A stretch of 64,000 nt of DNA. Source: Tigriopus japonicus. Lineage: Eukaryota; Arthropoda; Copepoda; Harpacticoida; Harpacticidae. Under the pieces are notes generated by a model. That model was not told where the DNA came from and made no database searches. It saw nothing but the letters and a program-made list of their open reading frames with translations. The translations under genes and the position numbers were made by a program. This document shows positions 25,896 through 38,400 of this stretch, piece after piece (position 1 is the first letter of the stretch; each line of letters begins with the position of its first letter). Location: positions 13,246,360 to 13,310,359 of the forward strand of contig CM021322.1 in assembly GCA_010645155.1 (NCBI GenBank), read 5' to 3'.

Positions 25896-25911
25896 CCCAC
25901 GAATTCGTGGG
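25896..25911. repeat. 16 bp perfect palindrome
   Basis: CCCACGAATTCGTGGG is fully self-complementary. It could be a dimeric factor site. No adjacent gene is recognised. Confidence 0.7.
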
Positions 25912-27673
25912 TCCACCCACGCAGCTCGAACAGTGACCGCTCTTGGTGCCTCATTGTGCGACTGTTGATGTCCTTTGACATGTTATCTTTGCTGTCAGAC
26001 CTTGTTGATTCAAGTTTGTTCCGTGTAATTAGCTTGACATCGGGATCCCGCGCCCAACTTGTTGAAGCGAGGAGCTTGAAGCCACTGCTAAAAAGAATCC
26101 AAAACCCGGTCCTAGGACAAATCGATCGATTGAGCAAGGAAGCAAGCAGATCTACTCACCCTCCAGAGGTCAAGGCTCGACGACTAAACTTGAGAACATA
26201 CGATCTTGACCTAGCACAAACAGTCCAAACACCCCCCTTGAAGCGTTTGGCTTCATCTTGCATGGCATGAATTGGGCCGCAAAGCATTCAAAATGAGTCC
26301 AATAAAGCACAAAGATGGTGTGCAGTTTGTACTTCTGCTTGCTTTGGCAGTGTTTATAACTTGCTCCAGATTGGAACGATGATCGTCATCTCCAAGGGGG
26401 AGAGTTCGGGTCTTCAATAAGGATGTGCGCCCGGATCTCTTTGCTCAACTGTTGAATGAAACGGAGAAGGAAGAGTAGAAAGAGGCGGCTTGATGATGTT
26501 TCGGGACCAAAAGTGCCGAAATGATTGACATTTGCAAACACAAAAGGTGTCGGAATGTCGTCGGCAAGTTCCCTTTTGCTCTGGAAATACATAGTAGGGG
26601 GAGACCTCCAAGGGGCTAGTCAATTTTATAGCTATTCTTTGGTGACTGCTCCCGATGAGCGAATGAATCGGCCCTCGAGATTGACTGCCAAAATTTGAGG
26701 CAGCTCGTTTCAATAAAGTAAGTTGGTCTCAATGGGGCCAAGCATCTCAAGTCCGAGACAGAGTCGTATCGTATCGTACATGAGTGAGAAGGAATCCTTG
26801 ATTTTAAAGACATTCTCGGAGATTGTCCACTAAATTGTCGTGATGGGTGCTATTAGAATATCTCACCACACGAGTCAGACAAGTCGGACTTGTGGCCATT
26901 GGATTGTCTGACTTGAAACGACTCCACTAGATCTTCTTCTCACTTGGAAGGCAGAAAGAGAGGAGTGAAAAAAAAGAAACGAGGAAGAAAGTTAGTGAGT
27001 CTCTCTCATTTGAATGCCCAAAAGAACGAACCACGAACAAATGTGGCCATTATTGAAGGCTAGCTTGCAAAAAGACTCTCAAGAGACATCACACGGCAAT
27101 TAGGCTGATCGCGAGGGAGATCTGATTCTCATCAAATATCTGTCTAATTGAATCCAATTTGTAGCGAATATCCGATTATCTAGGTCTGTACATTAGGCCA
27201 TTGAGACACCCACAAAAATGTTAACGTGTCTCGATTGGAGATTAAGCGGTGTCCTGGCTTAAGAGTTCGGCACTGAAGGTGCAATTCTACAAGACGAGAC
27301 TTCCTAAAATTCAATCTTTAGTGTGTACACACGTTCATGCATTTTAGATGAGTCCAGATTCTCAGAATCGCACCAACATAATAACACTTGTTCAAATAGA
27401 ATACAGCCGAATAGCATTTGTCAATTAACAACCTTTTTTAAAGTACGCCACTACGTACATGTGTAAAGGACAAATTCGCAAAAACGTCAACGGGAACACA
27501 TTTTCAGACCCGAGACTTGTTACCAATCCTAAAACTTCCATTTAAACCGGGATCCTTCATGATTTGATAGAATCTTACACTTCAGGTCCCTTCCATCAGA
27601 GAATTTCACGAGTACATCCAAATAACTATCCGGATGGAATGGATCCGGTTTCGCCATGTTGATGTTTATCTTA

Positions 27674-27684
27674 CAGGGTTGCCA
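27674..27684 (+). repeat. CAGGGTTGCCA word, copy 4
   Basis: Shares the first 11 bases with the three 12-mer copies and is on the same strand. The following base is T instead of C. Confidence 0.45.
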
Positions 27685-28015
27685 TTTTTCCTCTCGACTT
27701 CCAGACACGTCATCTAGATTCACCCAAAACGCAACGCTTGGAAACCACACACTATTACACCAGGAGGCCTCGCCTTTAAAGGACTCAAGGACACGTTTTT
27801 TGCGAAAGGCCCACCATTCAGCCTGCCAGCCAAGACACCGTCAGTCTGCTTGTTCTTTATACGTCTATACGTCTCCTTGCACTTGGTCGGACTCTCTCTT
27901 TTTCGCAAAGGTTCAAGAGTGAAAGGATAAGACGAAGCGAGAGGGAATGTGGAGTACTTATAAAGGCCCCCTTGGAATGAAAGACTGCGGCGGGGAAACG
28001 GGTCCCAGTAAAAGT

Positions 28016-28036
28016 AGCAACAACAGCAGCAGCAGC
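28016..28036. repeat. CAA/CAG trinucleotide repeat
   Basis: Two CAA-type units followed by about five AGC units. Confidence 0.8.
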
Positions 28037-29684
28037 CGCGTACCTTGCTCCCAAAAAGACCGAAGGAGCTTTCTCTCTTGTCAGACTAATGGATTTATCC
28101 ATGGCCCAATGCACTTCAGGCGGATCCAGCTTGCAAAATTGAGGTAGCTTTGATGGATCGTAGATATAAAGCCAAAGCCCAACACATCAAATTCCCCCTT
28201 CTCTCAACCCTCAAAATGAGATTGCCGAGTGTAAACGAACCTTCAGCGACTCACATGGAAAGGCAAATACGGACATTGAGCCCAACATACATAAATCGGC
28301 ATGATGTAAATCTTGTCTAGCAACAAATCTTTCTCGTCTAAGTCCGTCACATGATGACTGGGCTTGTATTGATCTTTCTCTCTCTCAGTCTCTCTCGGAC
28401 GAACCTGACGTCAGATTTTGGTTTTCATCGCGCTTTCAGCCTTGTCTCGTTGTCTCTTTGGCTGGCTACTTATGTGATTTTCAGTCTCCGGCGGCCTTTC
28501 CCGACCGATGGCCACGGGGTCATCATCATCATTATTATTCCACGGAACAACTTTTGCTGAGAAGTGTACTCCTCGTGGAAAAGCATTTTGATGACTATTC
28601 GAACGTCTTGTTGTTGCGAGGAAAATGACTGATGTACTTTTGTTGACTCTCGCTGACTTGAAATCTGCTGCCCGATCTCTGACACACCAAAAATAGATGC
28701 TCATTATTAAAGTTAGCGTTTCGTCGCAATTTTGTCTCCCGAGACCGACTCAAACCCAAGACAATGAAGTTGTCACATTTTGGGAAAAAAAGCTAAATGA
28801 CAACTTTTGGTGTGCCTCGTAGGAAGATTATAATAATCATGTCTAGTAACGCTTGATCTCAAATTTGACGGATTTCTTTCGAGACCCTCTTGGTAGTGGA
28901 AAGTCTCAAGTCTGAGTGAGACTAAGCAAGCTTTACGTACATACACTTACACAATAGATAACTGTCTCCTTTTCCTCAAAGGAAGAGGAGAACATACACG
29001 TCGTACATTTCAAACCTTTGGACACATCCACGTTTTTTCGTAATCAATTGCTGTATCAGCCATGCTGTCCTATTAATCATGTCATGGTGTACAGCACTAC
29101 GTACTCGCACTTTAAATATCCTTTTGACAACGCTGAAATGAAAGAAGGAACGCCAAGCCATGCTCTTGCTGCTGTCAGCTTTTGTACGAACCTCATCATC
29201 AGACATGTCTGGTTTACCAAAGCAAGACATATTCCAATTACAAATCCGCTGAAAGATTGGAAGATCTTAATAAAGTTTTTGGAAACGTGTACGCTCGATA
29301 AATCATTGAACATGCCTGAAAAGATGGCATGACTTGGAGTATTCTTTGCAGATCCGGTGAACCGCTTGACCTGACGTTATTCTAGCTCCTTCTTTGTTGT
29401 TTGTTCCAAGTTCCACGGCAAAGCAAGACAACGAGATTGAACAATGAACGATCTGTGTTGTTCCCCGTTGCATACATCATAAATTAGCCGGCCTCATTCG
29501 GATCATGTCAAAATAAGCTTGGCTTTTGTATGATTTGCGCTCGTATTTGTTGGCTGGCGAGCCCTTGTAGGAGTAACTATCGATAGCACGTGATTCATCA
29601 TCTTGTATGTTATAAACAAACGAACTGTTGAAGTTGCGAAATCCTCCTTCTGTGTTTCGCTTTGTTTGGGTGAGACCGAAATCG

Positions 29685-29711
29685 GTGTGTGTGTGAGAGA
29701 GAGAGAGAGAG
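29685..29711. repeat. Compound GT/GA dinucleotide microsatellite
   Basis: Five GT units followed directly by eight or so GA units. Confidence 0.9.
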
Positions 29712-30391
29712 TGGAATGAATGTATGTTGACTGTTGGAGTACGTACAGCCTCCAAACGCTTCTTGCTCGGGTTGTTGATGGCGGGGATGGCGGCCACGGT
29801 GGCCTACATCTTTGCCAATTTTTTTTTCGCTCCATCATGAGAGGTTCTCGTTTGGCCAGCTTGCAGAAATCTCTCTTTTAAATACGGGTGTGAATGAAGA
29901 CTCCCAGCTCATCCATCAGAGTTGGGATGGAGACTTTGCAGTAGACAAGTGTGTAGTACGCACAGGGTCGACCGGCAGTTTATGGCCATTCGTCTCCTTT
30001 AACTCGCTTTATTAGCAAGCATCTTCCTTATCTGGTGGCAATAAAAGCGCCCAAGTGGCGATGGTGATGGTTGCTGCACCTCAGGCCCACCGAAATCGAA
30101 GTGAAACATTCGACACCCAAAGCTGGGGAACACTTTGCAGTTTTGCTCAGGAATTTATGTTTTTGTTTTGATTGCGTTTCAGTCGTGACCAAGGTCTACA
30201 ACACCTGGGCAACAACGCACTTGACCAGGATTATCTGGTGACCCTGTTTTGGCCTTGAGTTCGTCGGCAACATCGGCATTGAACCTGCCACTCTTTCACT
30301 CTGTCCAATGAGGATAGCAAGAGTGAACCTGTCAAACTGTCTCCGATATTGTCCATAGAAAGTCTATTCAACTCTTTGTCATCTCTTGCAG

Positions 30392-30496
30392 AAAACGGAT
30401 GCTCACCATGCGTCTAGTGGTCACTCAAAGGCTCATCTTGTCTTTTGGGTGGCCTCGATGAAATCATCTTTGTCCGTTGCCGTTGTTGTTGCATGA
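30392..30496 (+). CDS. Candidate exon A, unknown product
   Basis: A good splice acceptor (pyrimidine-rich run ending in CTCTTGCAG at 30391) is followed by 34 open codons ending at TGA 30494-30496. The peptide begins with a histidine- and serine-containing stretch and ends in a valine run. No family is recognised. Other frames across 30,417-30,828 and the minus strand (30,464-30,880) are also open, so the region is stop-poor in several frames, which weakens the coding argument. Confidence 0.12.
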   Translation, partial: KTDAHHASSGHSKAHLVFWVASMKSSLSVAVVVA

Positions 30497-30915
30497 GGTT
30501 TGCCAAATTCCTCGGATCGCTGAAAACGCCAACAATGCGAAAACGCGGTTCATCACCCCTTTCCCTTTGTTGTCTTTTTTTTCTTGCAAATCCCAGTTCG
30601 AGAACGTATCTTGCAGAACATGCACACGATCCAAATACTGGTGTAAAAAATATCCGAGACGCTCAGTTTGGAGCAATGATCTCATGCCATCGACTTCTAC
30701 TACACCTAGAATTAGCCAACTCTTTGGTTGTTCCATTACGCTCTTTCGGCCAAATGAGGTTTGACTTGCAGGGTTCTCTGAAAGTTGGATGGAGGAAAGA
30801 GGCTCCTCTGCACTTTCTTTCCGAGTAAGCGGATTTACTATGGAGGAAAATTGGGTACTAGAGTGCCAATGGTCGTCCATACTCGTATGATAGGCTGCAT
30901 TTTTCTCTCTTGCAG

Positions 30916-31077
30916 TACATTAGGGCCAACTTGAATGGGATAGGAAGTGAGAAATTTCCCCTCAAGCCCCGTCCTAGGCCTACCTTCTCTCCTTCCTCCG
31001 TTCATTCGTTCGATCGTTCGTATGTTGGGAAGGCGGCCTTTTACTCGCCAGCCATGAGATCTACATTGCACAAATAG
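30916..31077 (+). CDS. Candidate terminal exon B, unknown product
   Basis: A strong acceptor (TTTTTCTCTCTTGCAG ending at 30915) is followed by 53 open codons ending at TAG 31075-31077. The predicted peptide has a Pro/Arg/Lys-rich patch near residues 15-22 and serines after it. The donor-like GTAAGC at 30825, 91 bp upstream, would give a different phase (an early stop), so exons A and B do not form an obvious single transcript. No homology is recognised. Confidence 0.15.
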   Translation, partial: YIRANLNGIGSEKFPLKPRPRPTFSPSSVHSFDRSYVGKAAFYSPAMRSTLHK

Positions 31078-31376
31078 ACGTAGGCCTACGCCCCGTACTC
31101 GACTCGTCTGCGAAAAAAATGGGAAGTGGAGAAAAGTCATTGCAAAAGTCAGACTGGCGGACAGGCCCGTTCAACTGGAAAACAAACTCTCTCAGCGTGC
31201 GGCAAACGTAGTCAATGAAAACGCATGTTATGCAGTACACCGCCATTCGTTCTTTCACTCGCTCTGTATGGAAGCTGTACGTGACTTTTCTGGCAGACTC
31301 TGACTGAAGTATGGACAATATATATACGTACGTCAACTTCCCAATCTACTTTGGTGGAGTACGTAGTTTTTTAAGA

Positions 31377-31485
31377 CAGTGTTGCCATAATGGCCGTTGT
31401 CTAGATTTTTGGGCCAAACAGCTCACCCCAAACAGAGGTTTGAAAGGCTGTAGACCTAGATTCCGAGTCCGAAATGGCAGCACTG
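31377..31485. mobile_element. Possible 109 bp mini-element with CAGTG ends
   Basis: The left end CAGTGTTGCCAT and the complement of the right end CAGTGCTGCCAT match at 11 of 12 bases, with weaker similarity further in. Both ends point outward as in CAGTG-ended DNA transposons. The 8 bp flanks (TTTTAAGA and CCAACTCG) do not match, so there is no target-site duplication to confirm it. It could instead be a chance pair of the promoter-like word that also occurs at 14837 and 55721. Confidence 0.3.
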
Positions 31486-34400
31486 CCAACTCGAAGCACA
31501 TGAGTAGTACGTACAAACACTCACCGAAGAAGGTAAGTCAGCTCTAGGGTTCAATGGCCAGACAACCTTCTCGCCAATTTTTTTTTTGCCAACACCGCCT
31601 GGTGGGCCCGGCCTGCGAAATTGTTAGGCCGTCTGCCTTTTGGATTGGAGCCGCATTTTTGTGGGCAATTCGCGATTAAAACGACATGTAAAATAGTCTC
31701 GTGTCTCAGACAAGCAAAGATGGGGTTCGTTTTTTCCACATCAAAAACCGTTGTTGAGAGCAATGTTAGCCATGTTTAGAGGGACTCAAAGTGGACCTTT
31801 GGATAGATGAAGGCACGAAAATTTGGCTGCACTTAATGGGTCGAGCATTTTTTTCGCAGACTCATACTCCAAAGCCCCCCGATGAGGGCGTAGGAACGAG
31901 AGCAAACAAGATTGTTTTGGAAAAATCGTCGAAGTGGCACAAGTACTATGAGCTAGCAACCGTCAGACGGACGTAATCCTGGCGAAAAAAAAGTAAAAAT
32001 TCCAAAGAAAAGATTCAAGGTGAGGACATCGACGTCGATTTCTCATGGAGCGGTTGCTTGAATCGAGGATCGGACTGGCCTTCAAAATGAAGGCCTCGAG
32101 GACAGGGTGTTCCTTGAAGATTTCGATCGCTAAGGTTTCTCGCACCTCGATGAAAGCTGTCCACAACATTTTTGGCGTTGTTTATAACTTCGGGAAGTGG
32201 AACCTTTAAAAACAGAGCACAACGATCAATGAGCGGCAAAGCACAATGTGGTGGAGCGTTGAATAATCCACGTTCTACATAGGCTTTAACTGTGGTCGAT
32301 TAGTGCAAAAACGAAAAACAAAAGAAGAATTCAGCTCTAACGGGGGAGTATGCTCGGAATGCTCTCACATAGTCCAAATTTTGACTAGGGGCCAGGCCAT
32401 TACTTCGAAAATGATCTAAACAAGAGACACCCTGAGTTAATAAACTATCGAAAATATCGCACATATCCACTCGCACGTTCGAAAGAATCCGTAGTTCAAA
32501 GTGCCATCCATTCATTATTCGCCCAGCATATTCAAACGACCTTGTAGAACGAGAAGATTGTGCAAACTTTTCACGTTCCTTGGAGCTTGATCATTTTCAT
32601 TTATAGACACCTTGCTTTGACTTTGATGCATTCACATCTGGTGGGCTTTTTGCCGGGATAACGATGCACTCAATACGAAAATATCTCAGAATAGCAGCTT
32701 CCATGTCGCGATGTAGTAATCATTGTCCGATGCAACGGAAGAACCGCAAAAAAATAATGCTCATTTCACGTAATCGGATCACCTGTCATCGTGGAACACA
32801 TGGAACGATTTGTCATCTTTAACTGGAAACATGTGCAATTTGATCCGGGTAGATTGCAACGACGAGATCAAACATGTCTGTCCGTATGTTTCCCTTGAAT
32901 ATTTTTAAGCCCTCGGATACACAAGATGCAAAGCTATGGATGCCATTTAAAGACGAAGAAGTTGCAAAACGTGAAATGGAGAGTTCATTGTTTGACACTT
33001 TAACCTCGGAATGATGCAGAACACGGCAGCAGAGACGGCCATGTTATTGTTGGCCTGGTTGTTGCACTATTCTTCAATCACGTTTCATGGCTGGAATGTG
33101 GCTCAACCACTTTCAGATTAAAATCACATTCTCTCCAATCCTCACCCAAAGTTTCTTGGGTGAATCATTTTCCCCACACTTTAACATGAAAAATGGGCCC
33201 TTTGGGCTCCAACGCTGGAGCACCGATATCCTAAGCCAACCGAGTTCGAGATGTACGTGGTTAGCTAGAGGCTTTGGACTCATGAGAGGTTAGACTTGAT
33301 TAAGTTTCATCGCTCTGAGCACTGCTCAGTATGTACGTACTGTAGGTAGGTATGTATAAATGTACATACATAGGGGGACGATAGGCCAAAATCTTGGGCC
33401 TCCTCGTTCACTCTTCGAGTATGATTTTTTTCATGGGATTTGACCAACACGCTAACTAAGCTCATGGTGTCGATGAAGGGCCATTGAAATAACTTGTTTG
33501 GCATTAGAGAGGGCCTTTCAAATGTTTAGGTATGCAGTCGAGAGTTTGGCGATAAGCAAAAAATCGAGTTGGCGAAAAAAGTTCACCGCTCGTTTGAATC
33601 ATGCTTCATTCATTCTACCAAACCAAATGTCTGTTGTTGGTCGGTGTAAGTAAGTAGAGGTGTCTGATTACAGAGCCCTACATTCTCTAGTGTTCTCACT
33701 AAAGCCAACTCATGCCTCGAGTTAAAAATGGAAATGACGATGGGCCAGAAGTGAAGGGAAAAAACGAGCCAGAGCCTTTTCGCTTCGTGGGATTATGGAT
33801 TTTTGGCACTAATTGTGCAAACTCCCATGAAATTAAGACTGGATTGATGAGTGGCAAATGGAGGAGGAGGAGGGTGGACAAAGACAATGAATGCATGGGA
33901 AACAGGGTGGCCCATTAAAACCGTGTGCAAACCGCATTCCCTCCTTGGACAACTCGAAAAGCAATATTAGCAATGTTGTCGAGAATGCTTTTCGAAGAAT
34001 TATCTGCTCCAGACACTACTTGCGATGTCATAAAGTGCGGTTGCGAAAATAAAGGAAACAAAAATTGACGAAGGAACAAGCCGAAGACGAAGCGAGAAAA
34101 ATGCTCACAGCAGGTTCGGGGCTTGAACGGAAACCATAAGAGTGCTCAACTCAGTGGGATCTTCCGTTAGTGATAAGCAATGATCGCAAAGGACACGGCT
34201 AGATTCTAGCCTCAGGGCTTGACGGACAACGAGAAAGAAGCCTTAGAAATGAATTGGATTTCTCATTGATTTCTCCTACCCGGTCCCAAGGTGGACTTGG
34301 ACCAAAACCGCCTCTCGACCGAGATGACTCGGCCAAGCTTACCTGGCGCCATTTACATATCTATGGTGCTCTCTGTGGCTTGCCATTTTTTCCGAGTGCA

Positions 34401-34714
34401 AGCCCGAGACAATAGGAATTTGCAGACTGGTTCCCAGGTTGGCGATTGAAAGCCAACCAAACTTTCGCGCATACTCGTCACAACCGCTCGACTCAGTGCA
34501 CTCGGTAGTACCTACCTGTCAAGCCGCGGCCTGATCATCCGACTAACAGCATGTACGTACTCACACCAACGGAGTAGTGGATGGAGCTCTTGTGCAAATG
34601 CTTAAACGTTGGACGCGAACCGAACGACGACTCCAAGCAATGTCTAGACGAATGCATGGAGCATTAAAATGTTCCTGCCAGTGTCTGAAATCCCTCCGAG
34701 TCCAGCTGATGTCC

Positions 34715-34729
34715 GTCGTCGTCGTCGTC
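34715..34729. repeat. GTC trinucleotide repeat
   Basis: Five GTC units in tandem. Confidence 0.8.
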
Positions 34730-35256
34730 AAGTGGGATGATTACCGATTGTGGCTGCTGCTGTGGTGGGATAACCAGGACGGATTAGCAACCTGTCATTC
34801 CAATTGTTTCTAATTTACGATCTGATTCCCACTCGCTCACAAACGTCTTCTTTCGGTTTTGACTTCGGTTATTTTACGAGATACAATTCGAGATTTCACA
34901 TAAACGAGCTTGGGAACGTTCCAAGTGATAAACCGGATGATGGTTTGCTAGACATTGGAACCAAAACCCGAGCGAAGCAAACACTCGGACATAAAGAGCG
35001 AGAAATTGAATAATTCGGATGTAATCATGGCAAGAGAGAGAGAGAGGAGTGAGCTGCGAAAACTGCCGAGTATTTGACGGCCGGAATGGAAGGAATTCGT
35101 CCGCGACAATTTGCCGCAATGATAGACGGACATTAAAATTGTTGTCTTCAGATCCCGGAATGCTCGTGTTGGCTCTGTGTTGCTGCATCCAAGACGCTGG
35201 AAATGGACAAGATGTATTTGTGCAGTTGCTCCATTTGTTCACGATGGCATGGCGTT

Positions 35257-35276
35257 GATTCCATCGCAATGGAATC
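35257..35276. repeat. Hairpin with 8 bp stem and 4-base loop
   Basis: GATTCCAT and ATGGAATC are perfectly complementary around CGCA. It lies 14 bp before a second perfect hairpin (35291-35330), giving two adjacent stem-loops in 74 bp. Confidence 0.75.
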
Positions 35277-35290
35277 TGGATTTCTTTTAC

Positions 35291-35330
35291 GAGTCGAGTC
35301 GCCTCGAAACAAGAGCACTCGACTCGACTC
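35291..35330. repeat. Hairpin with 11 bp stem
   Basis: GAGTCGAGTCG (35291-35301) pairs perfectly with CGACTCGACTC (35320-35330) across an 18-base loop. The stem is mixed-sequence and GC-containing, so it is not explained by a simple dinucleotide repeat. It overlaps a 187-codon minus-strand open frame (34874-35437) that has no recognisable domain. Confidence 0.75.
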
Positions 35331-35385
35331 CTCCATCCAGGTAGGTCCACGTTTACAGAAACCTCTGTCTTTTCTCCGTCCATGT

Positions 35386-35412
35386 TGATGATGATGATGA
35401 TGTTGATGATGG
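35386..35412. repeat. GAT trinucleotide microsatellite
   Basis: About eight GAT/GTT units, ending at GATGGCGAT. Confidence 0.85.
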
Positions 35413-38400
35413 CGATCTTTAGGGCTTGAAGTAACAAAGAAGTACCTACCTACTGTACTACTAGCTTTGAGGAAAATTCAGGGAAAAATGCCCACATGGA
35501 ACGTACGTACACTCGGGTAAGTGTGTATGTATGTGGCTGTGTGGGTAAGTGTTTCGAGACCCAGAGTCCATCATCGCTTAGGGGGGAGACGGGAGACGAT
35601 GTCTATCCATATGTCTTCCTTGCCAAGCTTTTCACACCTTTTCATCAAGTATGTCAGTGAAATTTGATAAAGACGACTCCTCGCCCACCCTTCCTTCTTC
35701 CTTCTCTCTGTGTCTGTGAGGAGTTCTTTTCAATTGATGAACGACAAAAAGCGTCGAGAAAAGCTTTCAAAACCCATCCAATGCAATCAACTCTCTTGTC
35801 GAAGAGAACAGAGGTGACCCTTGTGACGTTCTGAAGGCTAACTAATGTGCCAGGTGGATGGGCAATTGGGTACCCTGTGCCAAACCAGTCACGCTCCATC
35901 TACGGGTACATCCACCCGCTGGAAACGATCTGAATCCAAATATGAATATCGAAAATGACAACATGAATGTATGTTTGTGGTCGACCCGAATTTAATGAGG
36001 AGACGAGGCTGGGGAAGGAAAAATCTGTCGACTGTCATTGAGCCGTCCGTCTGGTTCACTGAGGGACTTGAGGGAAAATCGGGCTTGAAAAGGGTGACCA
36101 AAAAAAGGCGACAGAAGAACAAACAGAACAAGACCTAATTGACCAATGATGAGAGATGACCCGAAGCGACTTTGAACTCATGTTTTTTCAGCATTCACCA
36201 ATAACAACTTGGACATAGTTACACCCATGTGAAATATTAGGTCACATTTTGCACGGAACAAGCAGGGACGAATCGCGATGGTGGACCCGAATAGTCAGCA
36301 GCCAGTTGTCCCATCTTGAGGTGTAACCCTTTTTGCATGCGAATTGGCTGACCCTTGAGTCTTCGACCAAATGTGTCTGTTGCCAAGTCACCCGTGCATA
36401 TTTTTGGTCATCGGACATGATAAAAAAGAAGGTGTTCTTCTTCTCCTTCGTTTGTTCTCTCGATCTTGACTCCTCTGGGGCATTGACCGCTCGTTCTCGA
36501 CGCTCGGTCATTGCGAAAAAGAAACGAAAGACGATCAGGTATTCGGTTCCTCGGCAGAGGAGACATTTTATTGTTTTTGCATTGAGCCGCATTCGTCTGA
36601 ATGACTCGCTCAGAGGGGAGTGGGTGCAAGCCATAGCACTGTTAATGGACTGTACTATCATTATTATTGCTACTACCCCTACAATTGTAACTCGTCGATT
36701 TTATAGGTCTCTCCCGGCAACGAAAAAAACAAAACGCATTAGAAACACTTTCGGTTCCTTTGGATCCAACTCAATCATGGTTGTTTTTAGGTGCTTCGGA
36801 GGTGTTGAAGGGGAGAAAGACTTTGTGAGTTGAAGGAACATTTGTACCTACCGCCCGGTCAAGTGGAACATTGTCTTGAAGCGTGGCCTGAATCCGATGG
36901 GAACAAGCGACTCGTCAACTTGTTCCCGACGTCTCGGCGGTCAACCGCGAATGCAAATCCGCATTTCGGGCTATGATCAGAATCTGATTTGGGTCAGTTC
37001 ATTAGCTATGTGTTTGGGCTTTGTCTGCCTTGGCGAGGATCAACGCCTCTAGTGACCCTGGAGCTTGATCAACGGATCCACAGACACTTGGATGAATTGC
37101 AAACCCTAGGTGGCTTTTCGTCACCTCGTCTCACTCGATCCAAAGCGGGGGCTGTCGCTGGAATCATGCCAAGAGGAACTGTCAAAATATTAAGGGGACT
37201 TTTTTGCGCCCAGGACCACCCTAATCATGTTTCTGGACTATTACTCCGTCATTGAACCATAACTACTACAGAACTGTACTGTACTGTAGTGTTGTGTTCT
37301 CCCCGAGTCGTTTTGCTTCCGGCCAACGTTTCTTATTTCATCCTTTGTTATTGACGTGGCACTCCAGGGGGATGATTACCATTACTGTTATGACACTCAC
37401 TCTCACACATAAGCAGAGGATGGATTTTTGGCACGATGATCAAATAATACGAAGCTCCCCACACTGCGAGCGAAGAACGAACCAACGACCGACCGACCTA
37501 CGTCCTAATCGACCAGAGTCAGTAAGTTTGGGCATTCGGGTTGGTGGAAGCGATTAACATCAGCCAGATCTTCTTTCTCACCCTTTTCTGGATAATGCTT
37601 TGCTTCCTGTCATGCCTGAAACGGGTTGGGGGGGCTGATTTCAAACTTGAGGATGGATGGTGAGTGAGCCTTAATGAACACTATTCCACTTCTCCCTTGT
37701 GGACTTCGGCATGTATGAACCAAATCCATCAGTTCTGGAGCACTGAGCTTGGCTCACTCTTCGAGGCGGAAAAATAGTCGCTCAACAGATACCGAGTGAT
37801 CAAAGAAGAGCATGACCTCGATTAAGACGCACAGTACATGTGGGAAAGAAAGCCCCCTTTATGGTCACAACAAAGTACCGTGCTTCGTAGTTATTTCCCG
37901 TCGACACCGACAATGCACATCCCTGTTCTTAGTAGAGTGGTCGCGATTGCTTTGAACGAGAAAATGGTCCATTCCATTCTAATTGTTAAACAACCAGTCG
38001 TCAGTTCAAGGTACTTTTGCCCCCTACTCAAATTAACCGAATCCCCAATTTCAACCCGAGCGGGAAATCATATCGTAAATTGCTCAAGTTTCTTCGCACT
38101 CACGAGCAAGCTAGTAAAACAATTTGATCACACTTGATCATGGAGGTCTGTTTCCCAATATCTTCCATACTAAGCAATGAAAACGTGCTAAATGCACACA
38201 AAAAAATGACACTTCTCCCCCTGAATACGTACTTTACCCCATGCCATGAGAGTCGTGGAGCCCAAAGCGAAGGTTTTTGTTCTGAGGTTTGAGGCTTGGC
38301 CTTGTCCATGTTTCCGACGATTTATGGATCCGATTCCGTTACTAAGCTGTTCTAGTACGGATATCTCCCTGCTTTGGATCAATTTCTTCGCTTGGAAACA

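Larger units (their letters stand above)
24486..30391. other. Non-coding block
   Basis: No gene recognised. It contains a GGTT/GGGT tract at 24847-24875, a 16 bp perfect palindrome at 25896-25911, the fourth CAGGGTTGCCA word at 27674, CAG/CAA repeats at 28016-28036, ATC/ATT repeats at 28521-28539, a GT/GA dinucleotide tract at 29685-29711 and a GGCCACGGTGGCC palindrome at 29792-29804. An open frame of 174 codons (25613-26137, minus) matches no known family. Confidence 0.6.
31078..35256. other. Non-coding block
   Basis: No gene recognised. Contents: a CGTAGGCCTACG palindrome at 31079-31090, the mini-element at 31377-31485, a TAC/GTA-rich patch near 33333-33371 and a GTC repeat at 34715-34729. 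Open frames here are short or overlap on both strands. Confidence 0.6.

Noticed and set aside
25613..26137. 174-codon minus-strand open frame
   Set aside because: No motif, no splice support, overlapped by a plus-strand open frame.
34874..35437. 187-codon minus-strand open frame
   Set aside because: Begins within a GAT/ATC microsatellite, contains the two hairpins at 35257-35330, and shows no recognisable domain.
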